A stretch of 44,273 bases of DNA from Paludibacter sp. UBA5753. Lineage in GTDB: Bacteria; Bacteroidota; Bacteroidia; Bacteroidales; Paludibacteraceae. The stretch's first letter is position 1. Each line of letters opens with the position of its first letter. The translations under genes were made by a program, and so were the position numbers. Under the pieces are notes generated by a model that worked only from the letters and a program-made list of their open reading frames with translations, searched no databases and had not been told where the DNA came from. Below are positions 43,722-44,273 of this stretch, one piece after another. The stretch covers positions 1 to 44,273 of the forward strand of contig DIFH01000030.1 of NCBI GenBank assembly GCA_002427615.1. The letters run 5' to 3'.

Positions 43722-44045
43722 TTATTTCAGGTAAACAGTAAAACTCAATTGCTGAATTTTAAAATCGGTCGAAGACTTACATTCGGCCGATAAGTTTTTT
43801 ATCAGCAACATAGCTTCGCCCGATTTTTGAACTAAAAGTTTATTTTTAAATTCCTGATTTTCGTTATTCGAATACAGTTCGGAAACGATTTTTTGAAGTG
43901 GAAATGTTATTTTTTGGGCTTTAGCAATATCTGTAATTTCAATTTTATTTTCAACAAATTCAATTTTAACCCTTCTTGCAGCTTTCTCATCCCGTTGTGT
44001 TAAAGTATAGTTAAAAACGTGGTTAAAGCAGCTTGAAGTTAACAA
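43722..44045 (-). CDS. Hypothetical protein fragment (107 codons)
   Basis: A minus-strand frame from a TTG, with no ribosome site and an in-frame stop 24 bases further upstream. The body (RRVKIEFVENKIEITDI, LLVQKSGEAMLLIKNLSAE, FKIQQLSFTVYLK) looks like a real beta-rich protein end, so it may be the C-terminal remnant of a longer gene cut by the mobile DNA at the right edge. Convergent with the large protease gene, four bases apart. I do not recognise the family. Confidence 0.4.
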   Translation of the reverse strand: MLTSSCFNHVFNYTLTQRDEKAARRVKIEFVENKIEITDIAKAQKITFPLQKIVSELYSNNENQEFKNKLLVQKSGEAMLLIKNLSAECKSSTDFKIQQLSFTVYLK

Positions 44046-44136
44046 TTCAGCTTGTTTTCGGGGAGGTTATATTATGTAAAGTACTTAAAATCAGAATAAG
44101 CAAATTTTGAAAATTCATTTGTAGTACATAGGGGTA

Positions 44137-44167
44137 TTGACAGGGATTTTAAAAATCGGTTACTTTG
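44137..44167 (+). promoter_or_regulatory. Candidate promoter of a transposase-like scrap
   Basis: TTG at 44137-44139, 20 bases, then TTACTTTG (44160-44167), one base from TAnnTTTG. The ATG follows 5 bases later, which would give a nearly leaderless transcript. Confidence 0.45.
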
Positions 44168-44172
44168 CGCTC

Positions 44173-44250
44173 ATGTATTTCAAGTTCTCAGGCAGACATA
44201 ATCCGCACACAGGCAAATCCGATTGGTCGTATTTTGAAGAACGTAAATAA
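44173..44250 (+). pseudogene. Transposase-like N-terminal fragment at right edge
   Basis: A 25-codon frame starting MYFKFSGRHNPHTGKSDW resembles, from memory, the N-terminus of Bacteroidota IS transposases (SGRxNPxTGKxDWYYRLVES type, IS1634-like). It then diverges (SYFEERK) and stops, so it is a broken or frameshifted start of an insertion sequence that continues beyond the window. Low confidence without a search. Confidence 0.4.
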
Positions 44251-44273
44251 ACAAACGAAGCGGCAACCGCCAT

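Noticed and set aside
1..44273. CRISPR arrays, tRNA and rRNA genes
   Set aside because: Looked for regular spaced repeats and tRNA-like cloverleaf sequences; the only tandem repeats are the short iterons, the 21-bp pair and LRR codons.

Overview
The window looks like a chromosome segment of a Bacteroidota species, probably Bacteroidales. Reasons: Bacteroidota-type promoters (TTG, about 19-20 bases, TAnnTTTG), a FeoA-FeoB fusion, a BACON-domain lipoprotein, a probable type IX secretion (T9SS) sorting domain, a CarboxypepD_reg-like TonB receptor, and dispersed short palindromes. Composition is AT-rich and clearly uneven. I see no tRNA, rRNA or CRISPR array.

Region 1 (1-1482): a HipBA-like toxin-antitoxin pair, with hipA cut by the left edge, beside a glycosyltransferase stub destroyed by a REP-like palindrome. 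Region 2 (1494-17448): one long minus-strand surface-polysaccharide operon. It starts with an ABC-2 exporter (Wzm/Wzt-like) and continues with two methyltransferases, five or six glycosyltransferases, a HAD-family protein, an asparagine-synthase-like amidotransferase, a third methyltransferase and a membrane-anchored propeller protein. Wzt has a C-terminal sugar-binding extension, so the model is a terminally modified glycan recognised and exported by Wzm/Wzt. A GxxExxY nuclease-like gene, bracketed by inverted iteron arrays, sits exactly between wzm and wzt.

Region 3 (17470-26160): housekeeping genes (inorganic pyrophosphatase, Bcp peroxiredoxin, nitroreductase, LrgAB, SWIM-SNF2 ATPase) separated by four direct copies of a 220-240 bp MITE. 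Three copies have perfect 8-bp target duplications. A fifth, inverted copy is at 36270-36489. Region 4 (26469-33537): a metal-uptake set with an OprB-like porin, FeoAB, a FeoB-associated Cys-rich peptide, a small Cys/His exported protein and a TonB-dependent receptor.

Region 5 (33866-36217): the GGGtGRT protein and its NifU-like Fe-S scaffold partner, a pair of unknown function. They are separated by a decayed four-helix-bundle gene that is also bracketed by AT-rich iterons. Region 6 (36555-43717): a probable secreted-protein operon with a BACON-FGE lipoprotein, a 200-residue secreted protein with a probable T9SS tail, and a 1748-residue protein that combines a C10 cysteine peptidase, leucine-rich repeats and an HExxH metallopeptidase-like domain. 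The right edge holds an orphan ORF and a transposase-like N-terminal scrap.

The most unusual items are the MITE family, with terminal repeats and hairpin arms that co-vary and hairpin loops that are flipped between copies; the two iteron-bracketed cassettes wedged inside conserved gene pairs; and the dual-peptidase LRR protein.
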